This document shows positions 10,640 to 21,834 of a DNA stretch of 64,000 bases, one piece after another. The notes under the pieces were generated by a model that worked only from the letters and a program-made list of their open reading frames with translations, was not told where the DNA came from and searched no databases. Position 1 is the first letter of the stretch. Each line of letters opens with the position of its first letter. The DNA is from Puccinellia tenuiflora. Lineage: Eukaryota > Streptophyta > Magnoliopsida > Poales > Poaceae. Location: contig QRDG01001520.1 of the NCBI GenBank assembly GCA_012064385.1, forward strand, positions 744,001 through 808,000. Reading direction: 5' to 3'. The position numbers and the translations under genes were made by a program.

Positions 10640-10858
10640 GAGGATTATAATTTTCTTTTGGATCTAAGGATGTAAAGTTTGACGGGATTTTTAGAATAAA
10701 AATTGACATCTACAATACCAAATCAATGTTGTTAGATGCATAATGAATATAGTTTCGATGATATTTATAGAGTACTAGGTTGTTCATATTTTCCTAAAAA
10801 AATTGTCACGTCTGATTTTTGAAAAAACTCATAGACCTTGTTTTCAGGAATGGAGGGA
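10640..10858. mobile_element. degenerate Stowaway-type MITE remnant
   Basis: The right end reads GGAATGGAGGGAGTA, a Stowaway terminal repeat. The AT-rich interior resembles longer Stowaway MITEs (ATAGAGTA and similar blocks). The left terminal repeat is not recognisable, so the left boundary is approximate. Confidence 0.45.
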
Positions 10859-11430
10859 GTATGATCATCTAATGCGAATTAACTAGTGATTAATACGTTG
10901 CGGAAGCCCTTCTTCTGTTCACGTAGTACCTACGTATGTATGGAAGAGCTTTAATTATAATATATATATACTTTGTAGGGTTGTAAGCTTTTATGAGGAG
11001 ACGATAATTCTGGAATTTTGGATGAAAGATCAGAAAGACCAGGATTAAAGATTTATATTATCATGTTTTTTTTTTTTTTTGTAACGAAAGACAAGGAGCA
11101 CTAGCGAATCTGCCAGATAAATTTAAATGTTACGGTTGAGTGACCACTGCTTAGTCAGAGATATGTACAGAGAAGAGTAGACCGAACTATTCCTGTTCTC
11201 TATTCGCTATCGACCTGTCGACCCGCCATAGCTAGAGGCCCCTCGATCTCCCTGTTTGCTATTCTGTAGTTCACCGGTTTCTTTTATTCCAGAGCCATTT
11301 CGGAAAAAAAATATTCCAGATGTCCCACAAAAATTCCTCACGTCATCCTTTGGAATCCGTCACCTCTCTCTCATATACCCCACCTGCCGGACAAGTTGAT
11401 CCGAACTGATCAGTACGATGATGGTACGTA
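10859..11430. other. intergenic, no gene recognised
   Basis: AT-rich with a T-run near 11067-11081. No ORF with a known domain and no terminal repeats. Confidence 0.5.
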
Positions 11431-11590
11431 CTTCCTCTGTTCCGTAAACCTTTTTAGCATTTCTCTTTTTATCCGTATCTAGACATGTTTTAGTGTAAGT
11501 TTCAAATCATTTGAACCTTAAACTAAAACATGTATAGATACGGATGAAAAAAGAAAGGCTAAAAATGCTTATATTATGGAACGGAGGTAG
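11431..11590. mobile_element. Stowaway (Tc1/mariner) MITE
   Basis: A 160-bp palindromic element: left CTTCCTCTGTTCC, right GGAACGGAGGTAG, flanked by TA (11429-11430, 11591-11592). The two arms (ATCCGTATCTAGACATGTTT and its inverse) pair over most of their length. Confidence 0.85.
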
Positions 11591-11864
11591 TACGTCTTTA
11601 ACGAGTAGGTTTATTGCCAAAAGAAAGCATAACGTCGCGGCCGATATATTCTTATCTATGGCTAGTCTTTGCCGTTCTTGTCCAAGTATACGTACCCAGC
11701 TAGATTTGTCTCTAGGTTTGCCATGCCTGAATTCGTTGCCATTGGAGTCGAGGCGAACATCGATCTAGTCATCTAACGTGGTGTTGTATTGTTGTAATAG
11801 GGTGGTGCTCGACGGTAGATGTCGGACAACCTCAGTTTCCATGTGTGGAGCGTGTGCGGCTTAG

Positions 11865-12899
11865 AGCATCTCCATCAGAAGCGCCTAAATTGTGTCTGGC
11901 ATATTTCAATTGGAGGCCCCTTTGGGGTGTCGGACACTTTTCCGGCAATTTTTTTTTTTTTTTTTGCGCCTACCACACCGGCACCCCCCAAACAGCCGGA
12001 CCGAAAGCAAAATTTCTCAATATTGCAATTAATTTTATTCGATAGAAACAGATAGTTCGATACAATTTGATTCGATTTCGATACAAATTCGATAAAACTT
12101 GATTTAATCTAAACCCTAGACCTAATTCTAGCGGCAGACTCCGAGACTTTCTCAGTGCATTGCTCGAGCTACTCCCCACATATGTCGATTGCGGAGGAGT
12201 CCAGACAGAAGCTCTGAGGTCATCCTTACCGACACTGCTCGAGTTACTTCTTAAAGACGAATATATCTCTGGTCAAGGGGTCGTTTCGGGCTACGTAGAT
12301 ATCAATGATCGACGTAGGAAGTGGAGAAAGCTCTCCTTGACCAGAATCCTGAAAGCCCTCGTCTGGAGAATCGGTATCAATGGTCGGCGCAGCTTGGTGG
12401 CGGAGGAAGAGCTGGCTCCTCCTCGTCGGACACCGGCTCGGGCAACTCGTGGTCGTCGTCGGTGCGGAAGCTGTGGAGGCGGCCGGCGTGCTTGCACCTC
12501 AACATGGCGTCCTAGTACGCCGTCGACGCGTTGCACGGAGGCAGATTGCTCCGTTCCTCCTCCGTGACTGCGTCGGCGACCTCCGCCTGCCACACCGACT
12601 GGATGTACACCAGCCTCGCCTGCCCGGTGAGGGGTGGCGCTACCGGGACATTGTCCAGGTTGAGCAGCCAGCCGTCTAGCAGGCGATGGTTGACAGGCAG
12701 CGGGAGGTAGTCGCGCATGAGTTGCTGCGCCTCCTCGACCGTCAACGAACAATGGTCGTCAGGCCCGTCGGCCTGCGGAGGTGGAGGCGGAGGTGGTGTT
12801 GGTGGCAATGCCACAGCCCTAGCCGTCGCAATCCAGATCCCCTGGATCCGGCGTTGCTTGTTGCGGCGTTGGCAGCGCACCACCGAGATCGCGTCAAGG
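11865..12899. mobile_element. Harbinger-like cargo element, left part
   Basis: Starts GAGCATCTCCA after TTA (11862-11864). Its first ~140 bp resemble the start of the complete element at 31360-32897 (CCTAAATTGTGTC, ATTGGAGGCCC, CACCGGCACCCCC). It then carries a different cargo ORF on the minus strand. The right part is cut off by a gypsy LTR at 12900 and is not found again in the window. Confidence 0.6.
12350..12899 (-). pseudogene. cargo ORF of Harbinger-like element, broken
   Basis: The minus-strand frame just inside the gypsy insertion reads RCQRRNKQRR, then a proline run, then LPVNHRLLDGWLLN and PPCNASTAY before a stop at 12512-12514. The same frame continues past the stop with acidic sequence (DDDHELPEPVSDEEE), so the stop looks like a nonsense mutation. 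I recall similar repeated hypothetical proteins (basic N terminus, poly-Pro, NHRLLDGWLL) from Triticeae genomes; I cannot name a function. No transposase motif is visible. The N terminus is truncated by the LTR insertion. Confidence 0.5.
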
Positions 12900-14039
12900 T
12901 GATACGTCGCAAACGTATCTACTTTTCCGAACACTTTTGCTATTGTTTTGCCTCTAATATGCATGATTTGATTGGAACTAACCAGGACTGATGCTGGTTT
13001 TAGCAGAATTACAATTGGTGTCTTGTTTTTATGCGGGAATAAAAAGTCCACGGAAAATTCCCGAAAAATTGGAAAAAGAGTTTTTGAAGGAAATAAGCCA
13101 CGGAGCCAGGAGGGCTTGCGGAGGGGCCACCCCAGGAGCAGGGCGGGCCCAGAACCGCGGCCTGGGGTTACCCCTGCCCCTGGTGCGCCGCCTCTGGCCC
13201 TCCTTCGACATATAAGGTCCTCTTGACCTAAAAACAACACCCCCCGAACGCCTCGTCCAGAATCCTTACGGAGCTCCTGTCGTTGTTGCAACTAGTTGTG
13301 CTTAATGCTTAACACTTAGGGCCCGAGTGCCATGATTTCAGATCTGAACACGTTATGTTTTCATGAATATAATTGATGCTCTGGATCATATCTACTAGTT
13401 GTATGCACCTGTTGTTGTCCGGAACCGGTGACCCGAAAGTGACAGATTGGGATATCAAAGGGAAAGGGTAGCAACTTCAGGATTACATGTATTCACCGTG
13501 TGTTAATGCATTGCTCCGGTGTTCTATTAAAATGAACACCTTAATTTCTATTAGTTCCATTATTGACCCGGCTGAAACCGGATGGCAGGACAAAAGATGT
13601 CGTGCAAGTTCTAATTGCAAGCATGTTTGGCTAAATTAGGAATACATGCCTATGATTGATTGATACTTGGATGCTTTATTGTTATTTGTTCGCATTGTTC
13701 CCTGTGATGATTATTATATGAGTTATCTTATTCATGCAACGCTCGTTTATCCGTCCATATGTCTGCGGTGCTTTTAATCCTGCTGTTTACGACTGTTACT
13801 TTTGCTGTCACAATTGCTATTATAATTTTACTGTTGTTGTTACTGTCACATTGCTATTACCATATCACTGTTACTACTGATAAACTGCACCGAGTGAGGT
13901 TCTTTTCAGGTGTGGTTGAATTGACAACTCAACTGGTAAGGCTTATAAATATTCTTTAGCTCCCCTTGTGTCGAATCAATAAATTTGGGTTTTACTTCCC
14001 TCGAAGACTGTTGTGATCCCCTACACTTATGACTCATCA
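12900..14039 (+). mobile_element. 5' LTR of plus-strand gypsy element
   Basis: Begins TGATACGTCGCAAACGTATC and ends TGACTCATCA directly before an Asp-type primer-binding site, so it is a 5' LTR of about 1.14 kb. It shares GGAAATAAG(C/T)CACGGAGCCA with the LTR at 57617, indicating related families. The 3' LTR is absent from the window. Confidence 0.8.
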
Positions 14040-14050
14040 AGACTATTTTC

Positions 14051-14068
14051 TGGCGCCATTGCCGGGGA
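14051..14068 (+). other. primer-binding site (tRNA-Asp type)
   Basis: TGGCGCCATTGCCGGGGA differs at one base from the standard plant tRNA-Asp-complementary PBS. It lies 11 nt after the LTR end. Confidence 0.75.
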
Positions 14069-14130
14069 GCATAGCTCTATTTATAAGTTCACCTGGGAGT
14101 TGCTCTGTCTGTTGCAACTTATTCTTCACC

Positions 14131-15256
14131 ATGAAGGATAAGCGTGATCCTAAGTTTCCGATACTACCTTCCACCACAAGGCAAGGTACTGCTCTGAGCT
14201 CTAAAACTGCTTTTGATTCACCTACTGTTATGAATAAGCTTGTTACACCACCGTCACACCACCACACTGCTTTTTGTGGAACTGAAAATGATGATGCAAT
14301 AGAACATATGAATAATCTTGCTTCACTTAGTTCATTATTTCCTAATGATAAGAAGATACAACGTTACTATTTAGTGAAGTTGTTTCCTTTTTCATTAAAA
14401 GGTGATGCTAAGGTGTGGTTTAATAGTTTATCTTACGGTTCTATTAAAAGCCCTCATGAATTGCTTGATGTCTTCTTTGCAAAATATTTTCCTGCTCACA
14501 TGCAGCATGCAGCTCTACGGAGAATTCACAAACAATTGGAGGATGAGCATCTTCCCAAAGCTTGGGGAAGGTTTTGCTCACTACTCAGGGCTCGGCCAGT
14601 GCATGAGATACCGAAGAATGAGCTTATTGATATATTTTAATGGACTAACTGTTGAATATAGGACATACCTAGATAGTTGTGCTGGTTGTATTTTCAGGAA
14701 AAGAACTCCAGATGAAGCTGAAGAATTAATGGCTAAAATAGCTCAAAACCCTAATAATTGGACCCTTCCCGAGCCTCCTCCATTACCAACACCAAAGAAG
14801 AGGAGAATTCTTTTCTTAAATCCAGAAGATATGCAAGAAGCCAAGAAATCTATCAAAGAGAAAGGTATTAAAGCTGAAGATGTAAAGAAGCTACCTCCAA
14901 TTGAAATTCTACGTGAGCCTACCACTCACCCTCCTTTGGTAGAGGTACACTCTCTTCATGACTTTGATGTTGGTGATATTCCTTATAGTAAGCCTCCTAA
15001 TCAATGTTTGGATGAATTTGATAGGTTTATTATTAAACAAATTCATTTTAATACACAAGTTCAAGAACAATTGCATGATAATTCTTGTGTCATTAAAAAC
15101 TTGCATACTGTTTTAGAAAAAACTGCTAATGATGTTAGAGGTCTTGTTAAGCATTTTCATATGGTTCAAACTCAACTTGAACAAATCACTAAAGTGCAAA
15201 AAGATTTGCTTGCTGGTATTACTATACAAAATAAACAAACTTGTGGTGTACACTAG
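14131..15256 (+). pseudogene. gypsy gag, frameshifted and truncated
   Basis: Starts at ATG 14131 (MKDKRDPKFPILPS). The first frame runs to a stop at 14638-14640 and holds the gag core (KLFPFSLKGDAKVWFNSL, FFAKYFPAHM). The downstream gag sequence (GLTVEYRTYLDSCAG, RTPDEAEELMAKIAQNP) continues in another frame, so a small deletion near 14632-14640 broke it. The C-terminal part is coiled-coil-like (FNTQVQEQLHDNS). The ORF ends at TAG 15254-15256, a stop supplied by a CACTA-like terminus inserted here. No zinc knuckle or pol follows. Gag would form the cytoplasmic virus-like particle of the element. Confidence 0.75.
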
Positions 15257-15500
15257 AAGAAATGTTGCTTTCCGCCACGAATCAACATCTTCCGTGTGGT
15301 AGTTGGTGACCATCTACCACGTTTTTTAGGAGATTTTGGTGCTTTAGTGGTCGATGCGCACCATCCACCACGAAATGCCCAAATCGTGGTCTATGATCGG
15401 CCGGCTGCTCCATTGGAGCCATCTACCACGATCGACGTGAGTTTTTCGGTGGTAGAAGATCGTGTTTTCGATTCCGTGTGCGACTTTACTGTCATCTGAA
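15251..15500. mobile_element. CACTA-like terminus
   Basis: Begins CACTAGAAGAAATG, preceded by GTA, and is followed by repeated CCACCACG / CGTGGTAG motifs in both orientations over ~200 bp, the layout of CACTA subterminal regions. The opposite end is not recognised, so this may be a truncated element. Confidence 0.5.
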
Positions 15501-15501
15501 G

Positions 15502-15880
15502 CATTTTCGGTTGCTCCGTTACCTCAAGGCTGGGCGGGTCCACCATGTAAGTGACTCAACGGATTGTGTGATCTCGTGACTTTTTTTCTTTCGGTTGCTC
15601 CGTTACATGAAGGCTGGGCGATGAAGGATAGGTCCACCATGTCAGCGACTCAAAGGATTGTGGGATCTCGTGATCAATTCTAACTGACTCTTTTTCTTCG
15701 GTTGCTCTGTTACCTGAAGGCTTGGCGATGAAGGACGGGTCCACCGTGTCAGTGACTCAAAGGATTGTGTGATATCGTGACTTTTATTTCTTTCGGTTGC
15801 TCCGTTACCTCAAGGCTGGGCGACGCAGGACGGGTCCACCATGTCAGCGACTCAAAGGATTGCGGGATCTCATGATCGAT
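15502..15880. repeat. ~100-bp tandem repeat, 4 units
   Basis: Four units share TTTCGGTTGCTCCGTTACCT, AAGGCTGGGCG, GGGTCCACCATGTCAGCGAC and TCAAAGGATTG; they start near 15505, 15589, 15697 and 15794. Unit length varies (81-108 bp) because some lack an ATGAAGGA-type insertion or have a longer T-run. Non-coding. Confidence 0.85.
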
Positions 15881-16254
15881 AGCTGAAAGAGGGAGATGCA
15901 TGCAATCGGTTTTTTCACCTACCACTGGTACACTTCGAAGTATTTCCATTTTTTGTGTACTTTTACTTTGTGTTAGTATACACGTACATCACTTGGAAGT
16001 TCGCATGCGCTACACATCGAAGTACGCTCGCACCACATATGGAATACCCCCGTCTTGCATTTACAAGTGTCAGTGTAACATTTGGAAGTACGCCCATGGC
16101 CCGTGCTGCCTTTTTTTAAGGAAAGCCATGATGACGATTTATTAATTGGTAAATAAGTTTACATCGTTTGCAAACAACCAAATGATGAAAAAAAATAAAC
16201 ACTGCAAAAGCTTTGCCTATATATTGATAAAGGAGAAGCAAAGAACATCAAAGC
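15881..16254. other. no gene recognised
   Basis: Contains scattered copies of a TTGGAAGTACGC-like motif (15990, 16080; also 16482) and otherwise nothing recognisable. Confidence 0.4.
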
Positions 16255-16485
16255 TTAGGCCATCATGAGAAGCAAACAGCCCAAAGATGGAAGAGGATCC
16301 TCATGCCACACAATGGACTGAGTTCCTTCCACCACACTAGGTAGACAATATGCAACTTGATTGCCCTCCCCAAAACTACGTTTAAGAACAAAAACATGGC
16401 CAAACATGAAAAATCTAGATAAAAAGGAGCACTCCTCGTACATCTCTGATGTCCTGCACTTGGAAATATTCCAATGCAACATTTG
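16255..16485 (-). pseudogene. RNase H-like C-terminal fragment (LINE/RVT_3)
   Basis: The minus-strand frame contains GEGNQVAYCLPS and later VWHEDPLPSLGCLLL before TAA (16255-16257). This resembles the C-terminal end of RVT_3 RNase H-like domains (R-x-GNQVAH-x-LA ... W-x-x-x-P). The upstream part is interrupted at a Stowaway MITE. Probably the 3' remnant of a LINE ORF2 or an RNase-H-like gene. Confidence 0.4.
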
Positions 16486-16491
16486 GAAGTA

Positions 16492-16615
16492 CTCCCTCGG
16501 TCCCAAAAAAAAATATTATAAGTTTGTCTAAATTTTGATGTATCTAAATATGATTTAGTGTATAAATACATCCAAATTTGGATAAATCTGTGACATTTTT
16601 TTTGGACGGAGATAG
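16492..16615. mobile_element. Stowaway (Tc1/mariner) MITE
   Basis: 124 bp, CTCCCTCGGTCCC at the left and GGACGGAGATAG at the right, flanked by TA (16490-16491, 16616-16617). Interior as in the element at 8905-9026. Confidence 0.85.
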
Positions 16616-16829
16616 TATGTTTGTTTGACTTTAAAAGAAAGCCCGCTCAGCACTTTGGATGTCTGGGGAAGCTCAGCGTGCCGGGTGCAATTCCCTTTCC
16701 AAAGTGAACTTTATTAGCTCCTAAGCGTGCCACGTGGCGGGAGCACGCTTGTCCCGCATGTAGAAAGCAAAATCGAATTTGAACACGAAGTTAAGGAAGC
16801 AAAAACGAATTTCCCCACCCCAGCTCCCC

Positions 16830-16936
16830 TGTACATCCGCGCGCACACGGGTGTACATCCGCGCGGACATCGTTGTACATCCGCGCGCACATCGTTGTAC
16901 ATCCGCGCGCACATCGGTGTACATCCACGGTGTACA
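16830..16936. repeat. 22-bp minisatellite
   Basis: Five units of about 22 bp start TGTACATCCGCGCG; the last ones are degenerate. The minus-strand ORFs through it (repeated ARMYNDVRADVQ-like words) are by-products of the repeat. Confidence 0.9.
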
Positions 16937-17267
16937 AACTCATGCTGCCACTTAAATCTAAAGCTCTTTTGCATACCGGTATATAAATTTGGGTACTTAC
17001 CACCCCCACCCACAACCCTAACTAATATATACAAGTTATAAGTTTTTCTTAATCTAGCGGCTCGGCTTCGTCCCCCGTCGCCGCTACCGCGGCGTACGGG
17101 GGGACTCAGCCTCGGGGCGTTAGGCTACGGAGGATTTATCGCTCGTCGACGCGATATCCGTACCCTAACACCTACGCTAACGCGCCACACGAAAGTACAG
17201 AGCATATAGAACAGAAAGTACAGAATGTAGCCATTCGGATGTACAGATTAGTGCAAATAGGGTGTAT

Positions 17268-17835
17268 AAGTAAAGAGAAAACGGAGTACAAAGTACGTTG
17301 ACAGCGGATGTACAAGTAAGTTCAAACCCGAAGTACAGCTATGTTCAAACCGGATGTACAGCTATTCAGATTTTGGATGTACAAAAAAAAAGTTCGTCAA
17401 AACCTATCGATATGGGATCTAGTTTGAAGATCTCGACGCGAGGAGTTTAAAAATGAAAACGGTTCGCAATTTGGATAACCGGTTCTAAAGATATTTCGTT
17501 TTTAAAATTCGGTTCAAAAAAATAAAATGAAAAACTACCCTCCCACCGAGTACAAATAAATAGAAAACGGAGTGCAAAACACGTTGACAGCGGATGTACA
17601 AGTAAGTTCAAACCCGAAGTACAGCTATGTTCAAACCGGATGTACAGCTATTCAGCTTTTGGATATACAAAAAAAAAGTTTATCAAAACCTATCGACATG
17701 GGATCTAGTTTTGAAGATCTCGACGCGACGAGTTCAAAAGTGAAAACGGTTCGTAATTTGAATAAGCGGTTCTCAAGATATTTCGTTTTTAAACTTCGGT
17801 TCAAGAAAATAAAAGAGAAACTCCCTCCCACCCGT
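17268..17835. repeat. 286-bp direct duplication
   Basis: CGTTGACAGCGGATGTACAA occurs at 17296 and 17582, and similarity continues for ~270 bp (GTTCAAACCGGATGTACAGC, GATCTCGACGCGA, GATATTTCGTTTTTAAA). Copies differ at scattered bases. Non-coding; such sequence is common in Triticeae Mutator-like elements (recalled, not checked). Confidence 0.85.
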
Positions 17836-17879
17836 ACCCTTCCTTTTCTCTCTCTTCCTCCCCACTTTAACTCCTGTTG

Positions 17880-17993
17880 CGACACGTGGCGAATATTCAA
17901 ACAAAAGAACAAAGGAGAAGGCGCCACTTGGCGCGAGGACAGCGGAGGAAAAGTTCCCTTCGCGAAGGGTTCCCTTTTTTTAGTGATTTCCCA
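17880..17993. mobile_element. possible Mutator-like (MULE) terminal region
   Basis: Contains GCCACTTGGCGCGAGGACAG and CCCTTCGCGAAGGGTT with a following TTTAGTGATTTCCC, words I associate with Triticeae Mutator terminal repeats. CCCTTCGCGAAGGG is itself a perfect 14-bp palindrome. No opposite terminus or TSD is found. Confidence 0.35.
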
Positions 17994-18799
17994 GCGTGCC
18001 CCAAGCTGTACCAATGGCATTCTTGAAAGTTGGCCTTTTATTAGTGGGCCTGACGATTATTTTTCTGTAATCGGACCAGGCTCAGGCCTATAAAACACAT
18101 ATTTTCATCAGGCTGGGCCGAGCTTGCCCATGTATATTCATCATCGGGCTCCTAACGACCTGGACCAGATCCTGGGCCGGTCCAAGGTATGGCCAGGGCA
18201 GTTCACGCGCAGTTGCAGCGGCATGGAAACTGTTTTGTTTCTTGTGCAAGTCCAACGTCCAGCTACAGCACATTGCACGCTTAACTACAAGGCTATGCCG
18301 CACGGTCCAACGGGACCCGGTAGTACATATTGCGCAGGCACACTTGGGCTGGACCCGTGACGGCCATTTCTGATTATGCGTGTTTATGGACCGAAGAGCA
18401 CCTCCAGCCAGGCCAGCATGTCGCGGTTAATCGGGAGCTCCTATATGCCGCGTTCAGCGGCGCGCGGCGTTTGCGCCGCCTGAAGGAAAAGTTTAGTGGG
18501 CTAGGCCCATTTAATTTTCCGGTTGCTCCATCTGCGCTGATTTTTTTTCGCGACAACTGATTCCGCCAGCTCCAGTTTTTCATAGCGTGCTTTTTTTTCT
18601 TTATCTTTTTTCTCATCTTTACAGTTTTTCCGAAGGATAACAACCGGTTAATCCGGTGCTGCTTGTCATGAATAAATTTCAAAATTTTACTATTTTCATA
18701 TCTAAATTTTTTGTAAGTTTGAACGTTTTCCAAATCCGATTTTTTATTTTTTATTTAAATTTGAACATTTTGAAAATCTTAAACATTTTTTAAAATATA
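17994..18799. other. no gene recognised
   Basis: Repetitive-looking sequence with GGGCC-rich patches and, from 18540, T-rich DNA. ORFs are short and without recognisable domains. Confidence 0.4.
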
Positions 18800-18819
18800 A
18801 AAATAAATTAAAAATGAAA

Positions 18820-19465
18820 ATTTTGGATGAACCGAAAATAATAGTGAACAAAAAATACCAGTGAACCGAAAATAATAGTGAACCAAAAAAAATATTGGTG
18901 AATCAAAAATGTCGTTGAACCGAAAATAATATTGAACTAAAAAATGTCGGTGAACCAAAAATAATAGGAACCGAAAAGGAACCAAAATTCAGGTGAACCG
19001 GAAATTAATAGTGAACCAAAAATACCTATAAAACGAAAATAATGGTGAACCAGAAATACCTGTGAACCGAAATAATAGTGAACTGGAAAGGAACAAAAAA
19101 TTCGGGTGAACCAAAAATACCTATGAACCAAAAATAATTAATAGTGAACGAAAAATACATGTGAACCGAAATAATAGTGAACCGGAAATCAACCAAAATT
19201 CGGGTGAACCAAAAATAATAGTGAACCAAAAATAATAGTGAAGCAAATATACCAGTGAACCGAAAATAATAGTGACCTGTAAAGGAACCAATATTCAGGT
19301 GAACCAAAAATACAGACGAACCGAAAATAATAATGAACAAAAAATTAGGGTGAACCGAAAATAAAAGTTAACAAAATATACCGTGAACCAAAAAAAAAAG
19401 GAAACAAAATTTGGGTGAACCAAAAATAATAGTGAAACAAAAAATCGTGTGAACCAGAAATAGAT
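18820..19465. repeat. degenerate GTGAACC(A/G)AAAATAATA satellite
   Basis: About 40 degenerate units of 15-20 bp built on GTGAACCAAAAATA(ATA). The minus-strand ORFs (FRFTGIF/FLVHYYF words) are produced by the repeat and are not genes. Confidence 0.9.
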
Positions 19466-20259
19466 ATTTAAAAAATGGTTCATATTTGAAAATTCTTCGT
19501 TTTGAAAATAGTTCGTATTTGAAAATTGTTCAGAATTGAAAAAATGGTCATTTTCAAAAACAGGTTCTGATTTTAAAATTTGTTTTTTTTAATGGTTCGG
19601 ATTTAGAATATATCATTTTTATAAAAAGAAACAAAGAAGAAAAAAGAAAAAATAGGGAAAATAAAAAAAGAAAAATTCATGTATTACCAAAAACCAGGAA
19701 AGAAATAAAAAGTAAAGAAAGAAGAAAAAACGAAAAAGAAAGAGGAAAAAGAAATACTAAAGAGTAAAACAGGAAAAAAGAAAACAATACAAAGAAAAAA
19801 GAAAATAAGAAGAAAAAAGCGTACGTGAAAAAACAAAACATGAAACGAAAAAGAAAGCTCCACCCGCTCGTAGGAAACAGACTAACGAACTGTTTGAAAG
19901 TAAGCTTAACGGGCCGAGCCCATGACCAGAAATTCTGAAGCGAAATGGTGGTACGAATCGCTCGGGCGATACGGAGTCGTTTCCCCTATTTAGCGCCTAT
20001 TGCGTGCACTAAGCAGTGGCCGCTCACTAGCAATATAATGGAGCCAGCCCATTAACCATTAGAGTATGCATGCAGTTCATCGATGATGAGAAAATAAGAC
20101 AAGCTACGCGCGTTCTCACTCAAGTGGGAAGGGAGAACGTTTTACCAGCATGAATTGCTAAAGTAGCGTCTGCGATTTGCACAACGTTCATGAATAATAA
20201 AGCTTTGCTTTACTGTAACAAAAAGGAAGACAAATTAGGAGAAAAACGCGTTCAACTTT
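19466..20259. other. A/purine-rich DNA, no gene
   Basis: 19620-19850 is an AAAAAGAAA-type purine-rich run on the plus strand. The rest has no ORF or terminal repeat I recognise. Confidence 0.5.
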
Positions 20260-20645
20260 AGGCGTAGAAGAGTTCTCATTCGGGGCACCAGTAGGACCGT
20301 CAATAGACTTATTGGGTGCGCCAGACGAAAATTGGCGTCCGGTCGCGGCACCAGTCCGTTGCGGTCCAATATTCCGTCCGGTACGCCCAGCCCACACCCG
20401 CCGGAGCCGCTTGGGCGCGCCAGACGAAACTTCACGCGATGCCCCGACAGGTGGGCCGGCCATGTCATCCATACAGGACTTGAACAACCGCGGTCAAAGG
20501 TATGCATGGCGCGACAGCAAGACGTCGCTACGCCTCTGCTACACGGCGGCGTCAATGCGGTGCGTCTTTTAAAGCCGCCGCCCGCTGCTCTTCGGCGGCA
20601 ATAAAAGCCGCATCGCGCCCGCCCCCAATTTCACACCCACCCCCT
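20260..20645 (+). mobile_element. cargo-gene element, left fragment (outer level of nest)
   Basis: GC-rich sequence ending in AATAAAAGCC (TATA-like, about 20600) and TTTCACACCCACCCCC. It is continuous in character with 29810 onwards (CACCCCCCATCCGCCCCC), where a coding-like remnant starts. I read the two as one element split by the nested insertion 20646-29809. The outer left boundary is approximate and its terminal repeat was not found. Confidence 0.5.
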
Positions 20646-21155
20646 ATGGATGGCACCCGCCGGGTTCGGGGCCGGGTTTGGCCCCCCATACCCGCACCCG
20701 ACCCCTTCTCCCTGCCCCCGCCACCCGCCTCCATACCCGCCGCCAGGTCCAAAGCGCCACCAGACCCGCCACCCGTCGGGTTTGTGGGACCCGACGGGTA
20801 CCCGACGGGAAGGCAGGTGGCACAGGACGCGAGCAGCATGGCGGCGGCTCGAGGGGCGCGGCGAGTAGTGGCCTACCGGCGGCGGTCTTGCAGCGCGACG
20901 AGCAAAGGGGCGTTGGGCGCGGAGCGGAGGGAAGGCAGGTGGCGCAGGACGCGAGCAGCATGGAGGCGGCTCGAGGGTCGCGGTGAGCAGCGCCCTACCG
21001 ACGGCGGCCTTGCGGCGCGGTGAGTAGAGGGGCGATGCGCGGCGAGCAGGAGGGCAGAGGAGCGATGTGCGGCGAGCAGAGCTGCAGAGGGGCGAGGCGC
21101 GCAGCGGAGGGAAGGCAGGTAGCGTGGCGACCAGACTCCAGAGACCTTCCGGCGG

Positions 21156-21714
21156 TGTCGTGGTGGGTAGCACGGCATATCCATCAGAGATGGAAAGAAG
21201 TATGGGGCAGGCGACGATGGATGCTCGCGCGGGATTGAGTAACTAGCACACATACACACACGAGTTACCCAGGTTCAGGGCCCTCTTGTGGAGGTAACAC
21301 CCCTACGTCCTGCATGTCTGATGTATATCATGGCATAGATCTCGGGCTACATGGTTGCTCCTTGAGCTGTGTTTGTCTCTCTAGCTAGAGGAAGAAGAAG
21401 GGGTCGGTGGGGATGAGAAGAGCCTCCACCTCCCAAATATGCATCTAGGGTTTCCTCTCAAGGGGTCTCCCTCAAGGGCTCCCTGGTGCACCTTATAAAG
21501 GGGATGCCCAGGGGACAAAGGGTTGGCCCATTAGGCCCAGCTAGTACTACTTAGGGCAGCCTGAAGCCTCCAGCCGGACGGGCTGCCTGGAGCTCCAGCC
21601 GGACGGGCTGCCTGGAGCCTCCAGCCAGCAGCTTGCTTGATCTTCGTGGTTTGCTTTTCTTGTTCTTTTGTCGAGTCGTGGACTTTGGTATACCCGGGGG
21701 TCACTCCCCCGACA
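21156..21714 (-). mobile_element. 3' LTR of the non-coding retrotransposon
   Basis: 559 bp, TGTCGTGGTGGG ... CACTCCCCCGACA in plus orientation. A CTTTATAAGG TATA-like motif (minus strand, about 21492-21501) is conserved in both LTRs. Contains a short internal duplication of CTCCAGCCGGACGGGCTGC. Confidence 0.9.
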
Positions 21715-21834
21715 CTAGCCCCCGAGATCGTGGAGTCTTGCTAGCTTGCTGGGAAGACTTCGCGATCTTCTCCTTGTCTTAGTTGTTGTGGATGAGATGC
21801 TGGGGTCGGAGCTGGAGCCGGCTGAAACTTGAAG

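Noticed and set aside
12512..13291. 259-codon minus-strand ORF as one protein
   Set aside because: It runs across the gypsy LTR boundary at 12900; only the part below 12900 belongs to the cargo ORF.
18779..19483. Phe/Tyr-rich minus-strand ORFs resembling membrane peptides
   Set aside because: Direct translation of the GTGAACCAAAAATA satellite; no start context or homology.
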